Part shown: positions 26,861-34,993 of the stretch, piece after piece | How positions within the stretch are numbered: position 1 is the first letter of the stretch | Layout: each line of letters begins with the position of its first letter | Source of the DNA: Paenibacillus alvei DSM 29 | GTDB lineage: Bacteria; Bacillota; Bacilli; Paenibacillales; Paenibacillaceae | NCBI RefSeq assembly: GCF_000293805.1 | Contig: NZ_AMBZ01000022.1 | Span: 62,001 to 126,000, forward strand | Direction of reading: 5' to 3' | DNA length: 64,000 bases | Made by a program: the position numbers and the translations under genes | Notes under the pieces: model-generated | Seen by the model: only the letters and a program-made list of their open reading frames with translations | Databases searched by the model: none | What the model was told of the DNA's origin: nothing

Positions 26861-28339
26861 TTAAGCGTTGGCATTATCATTATGACTTCCATCTCTTTGT
26901 GCTTCGCCTTTTGCAGTCAATTGGTCATCTTTCATTGGTGGTCTTCCACCCTGATCGTCTTGACCGCCTGACTGAGTGTGCGAAGAAGATAATGGAATGA
27001 AGTTACTCGTAAGCCCTAAGACTTGTTCTTCGAGGAAATTCATTGATATAACAGCACTAGGGGAAACACCAAGACAAGCACAAAGCATCAACTTTACAGG
27101 AAGACCATACTGAGCATTCTTTAATAGCGTTTCAGCATTTTCTTTCTTATTGAATATTGTGTTATCTAGTATTTTGAGCCTAAACTTAAAGGAGCCACTT
27201 ATCTCATTTTTGAGTTTTCCAGTCCCAATTCGTTCAAGCTGTCTGAGAACACCGAATACTTCCGACTCATCAACATTGATAGATTTTGCTAGGGTAGCAG
27301 AAGAATTACTGTCAGGGTTAAATAATTGTTTTGCTGTTCCTGCCGCTGTATAGAAAGCATTTTCGGAATTTGAAACATTATCAACCTCAGACTTATCTTT
27401 GCTAAACTCAACGGTATCGATCTCGAATGGAGTACTAAAGATACCTATTTCGTCTGGAAGAAGGCTTGCAGTTTTGTTATGAAACATTGAAACCGTTTTC
27501 AAATCAACCATAAAGTCATTATTTTTGTCGGAAGAATCCCTAAGTGGAATCTTCTCAATGATGAATTTGTAGTTTCCAATTACTGCGCTTGCCATACGCA
27601 AAGCCTTATAATCTTCGATATCGAAAATATCTCCAAACAATCCAGCAAACGGTGGCATATCATAATATGTTTCCTCATTTACCTTAATACAAATAGACCT
27701 TGCAGGGTCTACTTCTTGCCACTTCGGTTTTCCAGCTTTATAAGAGTTAAACATCTTTTTAAACTCTGGTGGATATAAATCCAACTCGACTGGATTTTTG
27801 TCGAAGAAGGAGCAATCAAAATTAAAAGTGTATACGCCATCGGCAATTCCACTAATTTGGCAGAACTCAAATGGTAGTTCTTTAATAAAGTACGAGTCCT
27901 TCGTATACAACTCAAAACCATAGAAAGTTCCAAGCTTCCACGCTGATACAAGAGCCTTGCCAAATTCATGACGAACGTTCATAAGTTCAACAAAATCAAG
28001 AGCTTTTAGGTAGTTACTACGTAGAGTCTTTTCATTGACTGACTTGGATGTATCTAAGCCATACAATTCTACGTAGTAATCAAGCGTTGGCATCTTAGCG
28101 TAGTAGTTTACAAGTCTTCGATAATGAGGACTTACATCATACAAAAACGCACTCATCCCCTGTAGTTCTTTGGAGTATCGCTTCGGATTTCCTAGCCATG
28201 TAGAAACATTATTCTTACTATATGTTTTCGTAGTTGACGAAGTATTTTTGCTAAGGTCTTTGATTACCAGTTCAGTCAACTTAGCATAATCCAATACAAC
28301 GCTGTCACGAACAAACATATTTTGCGGATTTTCGCTCAT
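26861..28339 (-). CDS. Portal protein
   Basis: About 492 residues. The start at 28339 (MSENPQNMFVRD) is preferred because AAAGGGGAATTTTCC precedes it; an in-frame ATG lies six codons earlier. Mixed alpha/beta with a central SSATLAKSINVDESEVFGVLRQLE-like helical stretch and a polar C-terminal tail (GGQDDQGGRPPMKDD). Size and position directly after the large terminase identify the dodecameric portal through which DNA enters the capsid. Confidence 0.75.
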   Translation of the reverse strand: MSENPQNMFVRDSVVLDYAKLTELVIKDLSKNTSSTTKTYSKNNVSTWLGNPKRYSKELQGMSAFLYDVSPHYRRLVNYYAKMPTLDYYVELYGLDTSKSVNEKTLRSNYLKALDFVELMNVRHEFGKALVSAWKLGTFYGFELYTKDSYFIKELPFEFCQISGIADGVYTFNFDCSFFDKNPVELDLYPPEFKKMFNSYKAGKPKWQEVDPARSICIKVNEETYYDMPPFAGLFGDIFDIEDYKALRMASAVIGNYKFIIEKIPLRDSSDKNNDFMVDLKTVSMFHNKTASLLPDEIGIFSTPFEIDTVEFSKDKSEVDNVSNSENAFYTAAGTAKQLFNPDSNSSATLAKSINVDESEVFGVLRQLERIGTGKLKNEISGSFKFRLKILDNTIFNKKENAETLLKNAQYGLPVKLMLCACLGVSPSAVISMNFLEEQVLGLTSNFIPLSSSHTQSGGQDDQGGRPPMKDDQLTAKGEAQRDGSHNDNANA

Positions 28340-28353
28340 GGAAAATTCCCCTT

Positions 28354-30033
28354 TCATCGTGATGGTTTTTTAACACCCCTTCCCATAAAGAAGGCTGAGA
28401 TATCGCCAATATCCTCTTCTCGCAACGTCTTATTGCGTTGTTCTTCGAGGTAGACCCAAAATAGCCCATACTCTAAAGCAGAGAATCTATCTTTCTGGAT
28501 AGATCGAGAAACTTGCTTTACTTCCGTTCTGTGACCAGACTGCTTGTACTCCAAGTTCATAATTTCTTCTTGTAGGAAGTCCGTCATCATATGAGGACGC
28601 AACAGTTCTGCAAGCCTATCGACATCTTTGTTCTTCATCTTCGCTTTAGCTTGGGATTCCGATTCTAGGAACTTAACTTGATTGTTAGCCATCCATTGTA
28701 TAAACAAGTTATGGATATCACTCGCGTTAGTATCCTTTGTCTGCGACTTAATCGCGAATATCATCGGTACACTATTAGAAGTCTTAAACTTGGCGTATCT
28801 TTCGTCATTCACGACTTCGTAAGGAGGATTAGAGTCAATTTCAAGTATTAATTGGTCAATCAAGCCCTGACCCAAACCATTGGCATCGACTACAAGTATT
28901 CTTGCTCGGAAATCATTTACTTTCTGCTTTAAGAACAATGCTTGTTCTCTAAAGTGACTGCCTTCAAACGTGTAGATATTAACTACATGTTTGGAATATT
29001 CGCCATTCCCCTTCGGAATGAGCTTAATGACAACCAATGCTGACTGAGCGTTTGCATTACCCTCTGAACGTGCAACGTCATATGCAAGTACATATTCAAC
29101 TGTCTTGTCAGAAACAGCTTTTTCTTCTGCATGATTCAACACTCTTGCTTTACGGAACGTTTCAAGGTCAACCAAAGAGTTCTCTGAGCTTCCAGACCAA
29201 ACGCTACCATACTCTCTCTGGAATGAGATTGGATTGAAGTTCGGAGACTCTTTTAAGTCATTAATGTAGTCCAGAGACAGAAGTCCGAAACCTGTTGCTA
29301 ACTCATATCCTGCACCCATTACATAAGCAGATTTCTTAGGGTCTGTAGAAACCATGTCGTACAAATACTCTTTTAATAGATTAAAAGCGAATGATTGCTT
29401 TGTCCCTGCTGTTGTTACTATTGTGATTTTCTTATGGAGTTCATAAGGGTCTTCGCCCCCAAAAGGACTGAATCTTGTATTCGCCATAATCGGAAGTATA
29501 ACTGTATTGAAATTTTCCTCATCAAATCGCTCATGAATAATCTCCTCCACTGATAGACCAGTTCTACGTAAACCCCGCGAAGATTCAGAGTTAGCTACAA
29601 CGTCAAGAACTGAGCCATTATGAAATATTAATTTCGTGTAATCCTTCTCAAATCGAATATCTCGCAATTCATTTTTTAAAATCGGCATAAAACTCCAAAT
29701 CGACTCGATATTTTGTTGAGCGATTTGAGAAGCCATCTGTTTCTGTGGTGCTGTAATCATGATTTTGCTGTTCGGGTAAACGATACATTCGATATACTTT
29801 CCAAGCACCTGAGTGAACGACTTTGCACTACCGCGTGTATACGTAAGGAAGGTTTTACGATATCGGAACATTACTCGAAGCATCATTCGTTGGTAGAATA
29901 ACAACTTAAACTTTGAATCTTTGGGAAGTATGAAGTCAATGAATAGGTCTGGATAAGACCTAAACAAAGCTAAATACTTCGCCCAATCCGTTGACATTTG
30001 CTCGAATGATTTAGCTCTTTGGTCTTTAATCAT
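28354..30033 (-). CDS. Terminase large subunit
   Basis: 559 residues. ATPase domain: Walker-A-like TRGSAKSFTQ (~66), then KIMITAPQKQMASQIA, and GLSVEEIIHER as Walker-B region. Nuclease domain: acidic residues in VLAYDVARSEG (~312) and ILVVDANGLGQGLID (~372). It pumps DNA into the prohead and cuts the concatemer. Start overlaps the TGA of the upstream gene by four bases (ATGA) and has GGGGTGATT. Confidence 0.9.
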   Translation of the reverse strand: MIKDQRAKSFEQMSTDWAKYLALFRSYPDLFIDFILPKDSKFKLLFYQRMMLRVMFRYRKTFLTYTRGSAKSFTQVLGKYIECIVYPNSKIMITAPQKQMASQIAQQNIESIWSFMPILKNELRDIRFEKDYTKLIFHNGSVLDVVANSESSRGLRRTGLSVEEIIHERFDEENFNTVILPIMANTRFSPFGGEDPYELHKKITIVTTAGTKQSFAFNLLKEYLYDMVSTDPKKSAYVMGAGYELATGFGLLSLDYINDLKESPNFNPISFQREYGSVWSGSSENSLVDLETFRKARVLNHAEEKAVSDKTVEYVLAYDVARSEGNANAQSALVVIKLIPKGNGEYSKHVVNIYTFEGSHFREQALFLKQKVNDFRARILVVDANGLGQGLIDQLILEIDSNPPYEVVNDERYAKFKTSNSVPMIFAIKSQTKDTNASDIHNLFIQWMANNQVKFLESESQAKAKMKNKDVDRLAELLRPHMMTDFLQEEIMNLEYKQSGHRTEVKQVSRSIQKDRFSALEYGLFWVYLEEQRNKTLREEDIGDISAFFMGRGVKKPSR

Positions 30034-30926
30034 TCGTAATCACCCCTGTCAGAAGCCAACGTTCCATTTGCTTCTTCGAGTTGGTCGTGCAACTCGTCAG
30101 GGATTTGGGTTAATTTTTCGTGACCAAGTAACTGTCTGATATAATTGATGTGAACCAAGACAGCCATATCAACCAAGTCCATTCGTTCTTCGATTGGCTT
30201 TGGTTCCACATAGCCTTGTTTCTCAACTTCTTCAAATACAACACCGAAGGAACGCAAGCCACTTGCTTCGCTTGCACTCTTTCTATCAATAGGTCGGAAA
30301 CCAGACGATTGCAGAATCTTCTCGTAGCGGTCATTATAATTTTTAAATGCTGTACTATCTTCAAATGACCTATCTTGCCAAACTTGAAGCTTGCATAGAT
30401 ATATCAATTGCTTTTTCAACTGTGGAGTGTTAATGTCATGACTGTAGGACATGTCCTGATAAAACTTCTCCATCGTCAAGTATTCGCGGTTCGTATAGCC
30501 AGAACCAAACTTCATAGCGATATCTTTCGACAGCTTAATTACGCCTTCATCTGTCATGATTTCGTCCATATCTTCGATATCATCGAATTTATGCTTGTAG
30601 ATATCTGTCTGATTTTCTCCTTCGAAATCACTGTCAGCCCAACTCGAATTTTTATATTGCTGTAAAGAATTAATCATTCGGAAGTATGTGCCTACTGTGT
30701 CGCTCTCATTTTCTTCTGCTGATTTCCATACCTTCGCAATAAATGGCTTGTCGATACGTTGCAATGTCGTCTTTACGGATTCGATATCGTTTTCATCAAT
30801 CATATCTTTCAAGCATTTTTTACATAGTGGTACATGACCATCGAACATGATGCTAGTTGATGTATAGAAATCGCTTAACAACTTGCTTTTACCACATTCG
30901 CCTTTACACACTTTTCTTGTTGCCAT
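30030..30926 (-). CDS. Zinc-ribbon protein, small terminase candidate
   Basis: 298 residues. The N-terminus has a Cys4 zinc knuckle (CKGECGKSK ... PLCKKC, residues ~8-42), the remainder is helical and acidic. It is coupled to the large terminase by an ATGA overlap, the standard arrangement for small terminase subunits, and the zinc knuckle could serve DNA binding. No direct family match claimed. Start: AAAGAGGTGATTAA. Confidence 0.55.
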   Translation of the reverse strand: MATRKVCKGECGKSKLLSDFYTSTSIMFDGHVPLCKKCLKDMIDENDIESVKTTLQRIDKPFIAKVWKSAEENESDTVGTYFRMINSLQQYKNSSWADSDFEGENQTDIYKHKFDDIEDMDEIMTDEGVIKLSKDIAMKFGSGYTNREYLTMEKFYQDMSYSHDINTPQLKKQLIYLCKLQVWQDRSFEDSTAFKNYNDRYEKILQSSGFRPIDRKSASEASGLRSFGVVFEEVEKQGYVEPKPIEERMDLVDMAVLVHINYIRQLLGHEKLTQIPDELHDQLEEANGTLASDRGDYE

Positions 30927-30949
30927 TTAATCACCTCTTTCAAATAAAA

Positions 30950-30981
30950 AATGACTGCCAACATATTTGTTGACAGTCATT
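30950..30981 (-). terminator. Terminator/attenuator before the terminase genes
   Basis: Hairpin AATGACTG ... CAGTCATT with inner CAACA/TGTTG, followed by TTTTTTATTTG on the minus strand. No room for a promoter before the next start at 30926, so partial read-through must feed the terminase genes. Confidence 0.7.
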
Positions 30982-30986
30982 TAATA

Positions 30987-31361
30987 TCAGTAATTCACAA
31001 ATCCAGTTACAACTTTGAATCCATCTAAATTGTCAGGATTAACGCCTTCGTCAAAAACAAGCATCCATTTTGTATCTCTAAGCGTATCAATATTATGTTG
31101 AGATACAACTGGAACACACATATCGAAATTATACTTAATACACCTCACTTGGTATTCGTTAGGAACAACTAAAGCAACTTTCGCCATATTAGCAAATTTA
31201 GCTATTGCAGTCGTTTTTCCTATGCCACGAAGGTTGTTATCAATGTGAATATGTTTTCTCTTTACTGCACTCTCGATAATATAATCACTCAGCCACAACT
31301 TTAATTTGTCAGCAATAAACTCTCGGAAATCATCCATTATTATCACTACTTTCTTAGGCAT
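30987..31361 (-). CDS. Small P-loop protein
   Basis: About 124 residues from ATG 31361 (MPKKVVII); ATG 31337 (MDDFREF) is an alternative. Neither has a clear Shine-Dalgarno; 31361 lies just after the stop of the phosphoesterase gene. A Walker A motif is visible (NNLRGIGKTTAIAKF) and LVFDEGV near the end could be Walker B. The family is not recognised; it is too short for a full AAA or terminase ATPase and may bind nucleotide during packaging or replication. Confidence 0.55.
   Translation of the reverse strand: MPKKVVIIMDDFREFIADKLKLWLSDYIIESAVKRKHIHIDNNLRGIGKTTAIAKFANMAKVALVVPNEYQVRCIKYNFDMCVPVVSQHNIDTLRDTKWMLVFDEGVNPDNLDGFKVVTGFVNY
31346..31359 (-). promoter_or_regulatory. Operator-like repeat O3
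   Basis: Minus strand GCCTAAGAAAGTAG, one base from the dispersed motif, just after the phosphoesterase stop codon. It may also encode MPKKV if the longer start of the next gene is used, so this copy could be chance. Confidence 0.3.
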
Positions 31362-31362
31362 T

Positions 31363-32616
31363 TTAAACATTTTGTAATTCAATTCGTTTAATTTCGATAT
31401 CTCCATATGAATTTACAACGATTACGCCTTGTGAAGCATTTGATAAGAACTTGCCTTTCATTGCGTAATTGTTTGCACCTTGCAATGAGCCTACATATAC
31501 TTCATATTTGTTCTGCCCAACCTCTTTTACAGAGTGGTGATGCAAATGCCCCATTGCTAGAACATTGTAACTTGTGTTGTCAATGTCAGCATGGCTTGCA
31601 AGCTTCTTGCTACCCTTTTCGTTGTCACCATGAACAAACTTCATTTTGTATCCTGCTACTTCAAACGAAGTACTGTAGTTGATATCATCAACTTCAACAT
31701 AAGAAATTCGTTCTGATCCAGCATTCTCGACAAATTCTTTAACCATGAAGTTGATTACGAAGATTGTAGAATCTCCGTCTATATTGTCACCTTTATCACC
31801 ATTCATGCGATCATGATTACCGCCGATTCCGCGATATGTTACATTAAATTCATCTGATAAATTGACAATAAAATCACGAATCAACTCGTAAGCTTTGACA
31901 ATTTGCACAGCGAGTGGAAATTCAGCTTCATGTGCCTGATTAACTTTACGCATACTTACGTGTTCTGTCATGTCACCCATACATACAACATCAATATCAG
32001 TAATACATTCGTCATGAGCAATCTTCTTGATTCGATCAAGATACTTCTTAATGCGCTTCTTGGCGATCTTATAGTTATAAGAATTGCCTTTTACATTATC
32101 AATAGTTGCTCCGATATGCCAATCAGACAATAGGACAACCATGCGTCCTGCACTTGATTCCAGTCGTTTTTGATAGACATATGTAGGAATGATTTCATTC
32201 AATTCTACCAGCAAAGCTTCTCGAACCTGTTCAGCGATTACACCGAGTAAAGTGATTTCTCGCTTCAATCTTCCAAGTTTTAGGTTCTCCATTTGTACTT
32301 CACGTTTTGTATAGTACAAATCACCAACAGCCTCTTTAATTGAATTAAGCTTGGAATCAGCTACTAGATCAGCTTGCTTTTCACGACTCTCAATAGTTCC
32401 TGTAGATACTTGATACGACTTAATCATCTGACGATAGTTTTCGCTGGATTCACTATCAAAGAATCCTTCTGCTTCCATCAATTTCTGATGAGTAACCCAA
32501 TTGGTTCGATGGCTAGGAGAAGCCATTTGAAGTTCGCGTTTGATCTGGACTGCTACGTCCAAGTGTTCTTGCGAAACAAAAATAACTTCTCCTTCCTTAT
32601 TAGTATAGGAGCGCAT
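31363..32616 (-). CDS. Calcineurin-like metallophosphoesterase
   Basis: 417 residues. The C-terminal ~260 residues carry the metallophosphoesterase signature: LSDWHIGA, VCMGDMTEH, GGNHDR, KFVHGDNEKG and MGHLHHH. The N-terminal ~150 residues are helical and charged and may bind DNA. Likely a metal-dependent nuclease or phosphatase acting on phage or host nucleic acid; similar genes lie near yonK in SPbeta-type phages. Translation is coupled to the YonK-like gene (TAATAATG). Confidence 0.8.
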   Translation of the reverse strand: MRSYTNKEGEVIFVSQEHLDVAVQIKRELQMASPSHRTNWVTHQKLMEAEGFFDSESSENYRQMIKSYQVSTGTIESREKQADLVADSKLNSIKEAVGDLYYTKREVQMENLKLGRLKREITLLGVIAEQVREALLVELNEIIPTYVYQKRLESSAGRMVVLLSDWHIGATIDNVKGNSYNYKIAKKRIKKYLDRIKKIAHDECITDIDVVCMGDMTEHVSMRKVNQAHEAEFPLAVQIVKAYELIRDFIVNLSDEFNVTYRGIGGNHDRMNGDKGDNIDGDSTIFVINFMVKEFVENAGSERISYVEVDDINYSTSFEVAGYKMKFVHGDNEKGSKKLASHADIDNTSYNVLAMGHLHHHSVKEVGQNKYEVYVGSLQGANNYAMKGKFLSNASQGVIVVNSYGDIEIKRIELQNV

Positions 32617-32618
32617 TA

Positions 32619-32822
32619 TTATTCACCTTCCAGCTTGTCTTTCATGCTGACTGTGATAGACATTTCTTTTTCATCGTATTCAGAAAGAATTGCCGCTAAA
32701 TCATGAACTACTTCTTCTCCTGTTTCTGCATCAAGAACTTCAACAACCTTCATATCTTCCAGATTAAGATAGCCCTTTACTGCGTGACTCAATGTGCGTG
32801 TAGATTTCGGTTCTTTTGCCAT
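32619..32822 (-). CDS. yonK-like: YonK-like small protein
   Basis: 67 residues, start MAKEPKSTRTLSH at 32822 with AAAAGGAGATG at proper distance (ATG 32831 overlaps the site). The pattern LNLEDMKVVEV ... ILSEYDEKEMSITVS resembles SPbeta YonK, a small oligomeric protein of unknown function. Its place beside an HU gene and a phosphoesterase supports SPbeta kinship. Confidence 0.65.
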   Translation of the reverse strand: MAKEPKSTRTLSHAVKGYLNLEDMKVVEVLDAETGEEVVHDLAAILSEYDEKEMSITVSMKDKLEGE

Positions 32823-32883
32823 CGAAAACATCTCCTTTTATACTCGTATAATTATTTTTAAAAGATTTTAATATTGTTTTATA

Positions 32884-33027
32884 CTATTTTAAACTTTTGC
32901 CTTTCTCCAAACCCATGCGATATCCATGCTGAAACCCTTCATTGTATACAATTGCTTCACGCGCCTTCTCTGCATCGCGAATATACTTCGGCTTTTTGCG
33001 CTCCCTCTTATTCTTGTTTTCCTTCAT
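32884..33027 (-). CDS. Small basic protein
   Basis: 47 residues, MKENKNKRERKKPKY at the N-terminus, then a helix ending YRMGLEKGKSLK. Start has a near-perfect ribosome-binding site (GGAGGTGAC, 6 bases). Strongly basic, so RNA or DNA binding is plausible. It lies between HU and YonK-like genes; not recognised otherwise. Confidence 0.6.
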   Translation of the reverse strand: MKENKNKRERKKPKYIRDAEKAREAIVYNEGFQHGYRMGLEKGKSLK

Positions 33028-33070
33028 AAGAAGTCACCTCCATGAGATTTGAAAGTACATACAACAAAAA

Positions 33071-33097
33071 GGGCAAGCCACTCAAAGTGACTTGCCC
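33071..33097 (-). terminator. Terminator after the HU gene
   Basis: GGGCAAGTCACT / AGTGGCTTGCCC hairpin followed by TTTTTGTTG on the minus strand. Confidence 0.85.
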
Positions 33098-33112
33098 CAT
33101 CGTTTATTGAAA

Positions 33113-33397
33113 TTAAGCCTTCACAGCATTTTTGAGTGTAGCTTTCACGCTTGCATTGACTTTGCGAGTCTTGCCCTTTTGAACTTCTTCGCCTGTCTTT
33201 GGATTGCGTACTGTACGAGCCGATACATCCTTAACCTTAAAGGATACGATACCAGTAATATCAAGCTTCTCACCATCTTGAAGCGTAGGAACTACTTCTA
33301 GCACATGGTCAAATACACCATTTACTTGCTCACGAGCCGCCTTAATAGAAATACCTTGTTTTTCTGCATACGAACGAATGAATTGATCTTTAGTCAT
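33113..33397 (-). CDS. yonN-like: HU-family DNA-binding protein (YonN-like)
   Basis: 94 residues with the whole HU fold: N-terminal helices (MTKDQFIRSYAEKQGIS), the GEKLDITGIVSFKVKDV sheet, the DNA-embracing arm ARTVRNPKTGEEV and the C-terminal helix. It bends and compacts DNA and assists replication or packaging. SPbeta encodes YonN, an HU relative, at the matching place. Start: AAAAGGAGATG. A 230-base palindromic element lies directly upstream of the ribosome-binding site. Confidence 0.9.
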   Translation of the reverse strand: MTKDQFIRSYAEKQGISIKAAREQVNGVFDHVLEVVPTLQDGEKLDITGIVSFKVKDVSARTVRNPKTGEEVQKGKTRKVNASVKATLKNAVKA

Positions 33398-33411
33398 TTC
33401 GAAACATCTCC

Positions 33412-33651
33412 TTTTAGGGGTACCGCCAACAAAACGCGGAAAACGTACGCTAAGGGGAAAAATCCAGTAACATCGCTGATTTTCCGTACGCTAAGGAATG
33501 CAGCACAAAGTCAATTGTGTTGTATTAGTCCGGGTATTCATGCGGAACCGTTCCCTCTAACGCAACACAATTTAGACGTTCTCGGCTGGATCACGATGCA
33601 ACACAATTGTTAGCGTACGATTTTCGCGTTTTGCTGTCTCTACCCCTTTTA
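33412..33651. repeat. MITE-like palindromic element upstream of HU
   Basis: From 33417 to 33646 the sequence begins GGGGTACC and ends TACCCC. The ends form long imperfect inverted repeats: CAAAACGCG / CGCGTTTTG and CGTACGCTAA / TTAGCGTACG. Inside, CGTACGCTAA recurs at ~33485 and CAATTGTGTTG / CAACACAATTG forms a second nested stem. Both sides are flanked by the direct repeat TTTTA (33412-33416, 33647-33651), like a 5-bp target duplication. There is no reading frame. It could be a non-autonomous transposon; a structured leader RNA or a protein-binding/attachment site is the alternative. Confidence 0.5.
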
Positions 33652-33688
33652 TCTCATAGATATTATTATTCGAGTTTAAGAATCTCCT

Positions 33689-33702
33689 GTACTTTCTTCG
33701 GC
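33689..33702 (-). promoter_or_regulatory. Operator-like repeat O4
   Basis: Minus strand GCCGAAGAAAGTAC, exact motif, in the gap between the zinc-ribbon gene (ends 33748) and the element upstream of HU. Confidence 0.5.
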
Positions 33703-33747
33703 TTTCTTACACTCCTACATTACTAATAGAGTTTAGCTACATACTTT

Positions 33748-34857
33748 TTATACATTTTTGGCAACACTATCGTTTTGGTACTTATCTTTCCTACAGTTTT
33801 TGCAGATAGGTCGTAGCCCTGACTTCGATCTCTTATTAGGGCTGAAATACTTTTTAGTAGCAAGGTAGTTATTTTTACAGCAGTTGCAAGTCTTGTACTC
33901 GCCTCGAATGGCATATGTATAAACCCAATCTTCTCGTTGTTGCTTATACGTTTCTGCGATCATCGTAGGAAGTGTTTCTCGCGTAATCTTACTGAGACGA
34001 GGTTTTGTCATCTTGATGTTATACTTATCTTTGAGTGCTTCTATCATCTCATCGTATGACTGACCTTCTACCTTCCATACTAAAATGTCTTTCATATAGT
34101 CCTTAATTTCAGTCTTATCGATCAGTTCCTCGAATGCGAACATAATAATCTTCAAGTATCCAAATGTATCATCATAAGAGTATTCTTTAAGTTCTGCATA
34201 GTCTTCCAACAGGACTCTCATTGTTTCTACATCATCAAAACGTATAAACTCTAATTGGTGGAAGTCAGGATCAGATTTCGTTATATTCTGGAACCTGATA
34301 TATCCTTTCAACTCATTCTTAACAGCAATCTCATCTTTCTGAATGTCTGTCCGAATCCACTTCAACTTCTTTATTTCTGAAATTGAGAGCTTTCGCCCTT
34401 TGGAGTCAACTCCACTGTTAATGTGATGTGTAATGCGTTTAATCGCAACGCCTGTCTCTTCAAGTTCTTGATAATTCACTCTGTCTTTGTCACACACTTT
34501 GATTTTTGGAGTCTTGATGATGGAACGATTCGTTTCTTTGCGAACCTCTCGTACTTTCATTAGCTTTTCAATAGAAGCTTCCCTGTTGTTGTTTCTCTTC
34601 TGACGATAGTCTGTAATCGTATCTTCACTAGCATCACTGTCTTTTGCATATAAAAGGTAAGATGCCAGAGTTTCTAGGTCTTTCGCAACTCTTGTATTCT
34701 CGCTCAATAATCCTGTTTGATTGATATGAGGATTGTAGTGATTATCATAGTAATCAACAAGTTCTTCATCGTTATCTTTAACAATTTTATCAACGAGTTC
34801 CATTCTTTCTTCTATTGTAACGAGCGAGTAGTTTAGTGAATCCGATAGTTTATTCAT
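33748..34857 (-). CDS. Zinc-ribbon protein of unknown function
   Basis: 369 residues. Mostly helical and charged, with a C-terminal Cys4 zinc ribbon (CNCCKNNYLATK ... PICKNCRK, ~325-360). Residues ~285-315 (WKVEGQSYDEMIEALKDKY then MTKPRLSKITR) look like a helix-turn-helix of the kind in sigma region 4 or recombination regulators, so a DNA-binding regulator is possible. Expressed from a promoter whose spacer holds an operator-like repeat. Confidence 0.55.
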   Translation of the reverse strand: MNKLSDSLNYSLVTIEERMELVDKIVKDNDEELVDYYDNHYNPHINQTGLLSENTRVAKDLETLASYLLYAKDSDASEDTITDYRQKRNNNREASIEKLMKVREVRKETNRSIIKTPKIKVCDKDRVNYQELEETGVAIKRITHHINSGVDSKGRKLSISEIKKLKWIRTDIQKDEIAVKNELKGYIRFQNITKSDPDFHQLEFIRFDDVETMRVLLEDYAELKEYSYDDTFGYLKIIMFAFEELIDKTEIKDYMKDILVWKVEGQSYDEMIEALKDKYNIKMTKPRLSKITRETLPTMIAETYKQQREDWVYTYAIRGEYKTCNCCKNNYLATKKYFSPNKRSKSGLRPICKNCRKDKYQNDSVAKNV

Positions 34858-34901
34858 ATATTCAGCACCCCTTGGTGTATTATTTGTTCTCTACATTTAT
34901 A

Positions 34902-34929
34902 ATTATAGTACTTTCTTTAGTACCCGCAA
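34902..34929 (-). promoter_or_regulatory. Sigma-A-like promoter with operator in the spacer
   Basis: Minus strand TTGCGG, 16 bases, TATAAT. The spacer contains GTACTAAAGAAAGTAC (34908-34923), a copy of the dispersed motif. Drives the gene starting at 34857. Confidence 0.65.
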
Positions 34930-34961
34930 ACTACCTATTTTATTTTTTATATGCCAAATAA

Positions 34962-34977
34962 CCGCTATTTCTAGCGG
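34962..34977 (-). terminator. Short hairpin after the helicase gene
   Basis: CCGCTA / TAGCGG with GAAA loop then TTATTTGG on the minus strand; between them and the stop codon lies TCTAAAGAAAGTAG (34979-34990), an operator-like half copy. Confidence 0.6.
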
Positions 34978-34993
34978 CTACTTTCTTTAGAAA

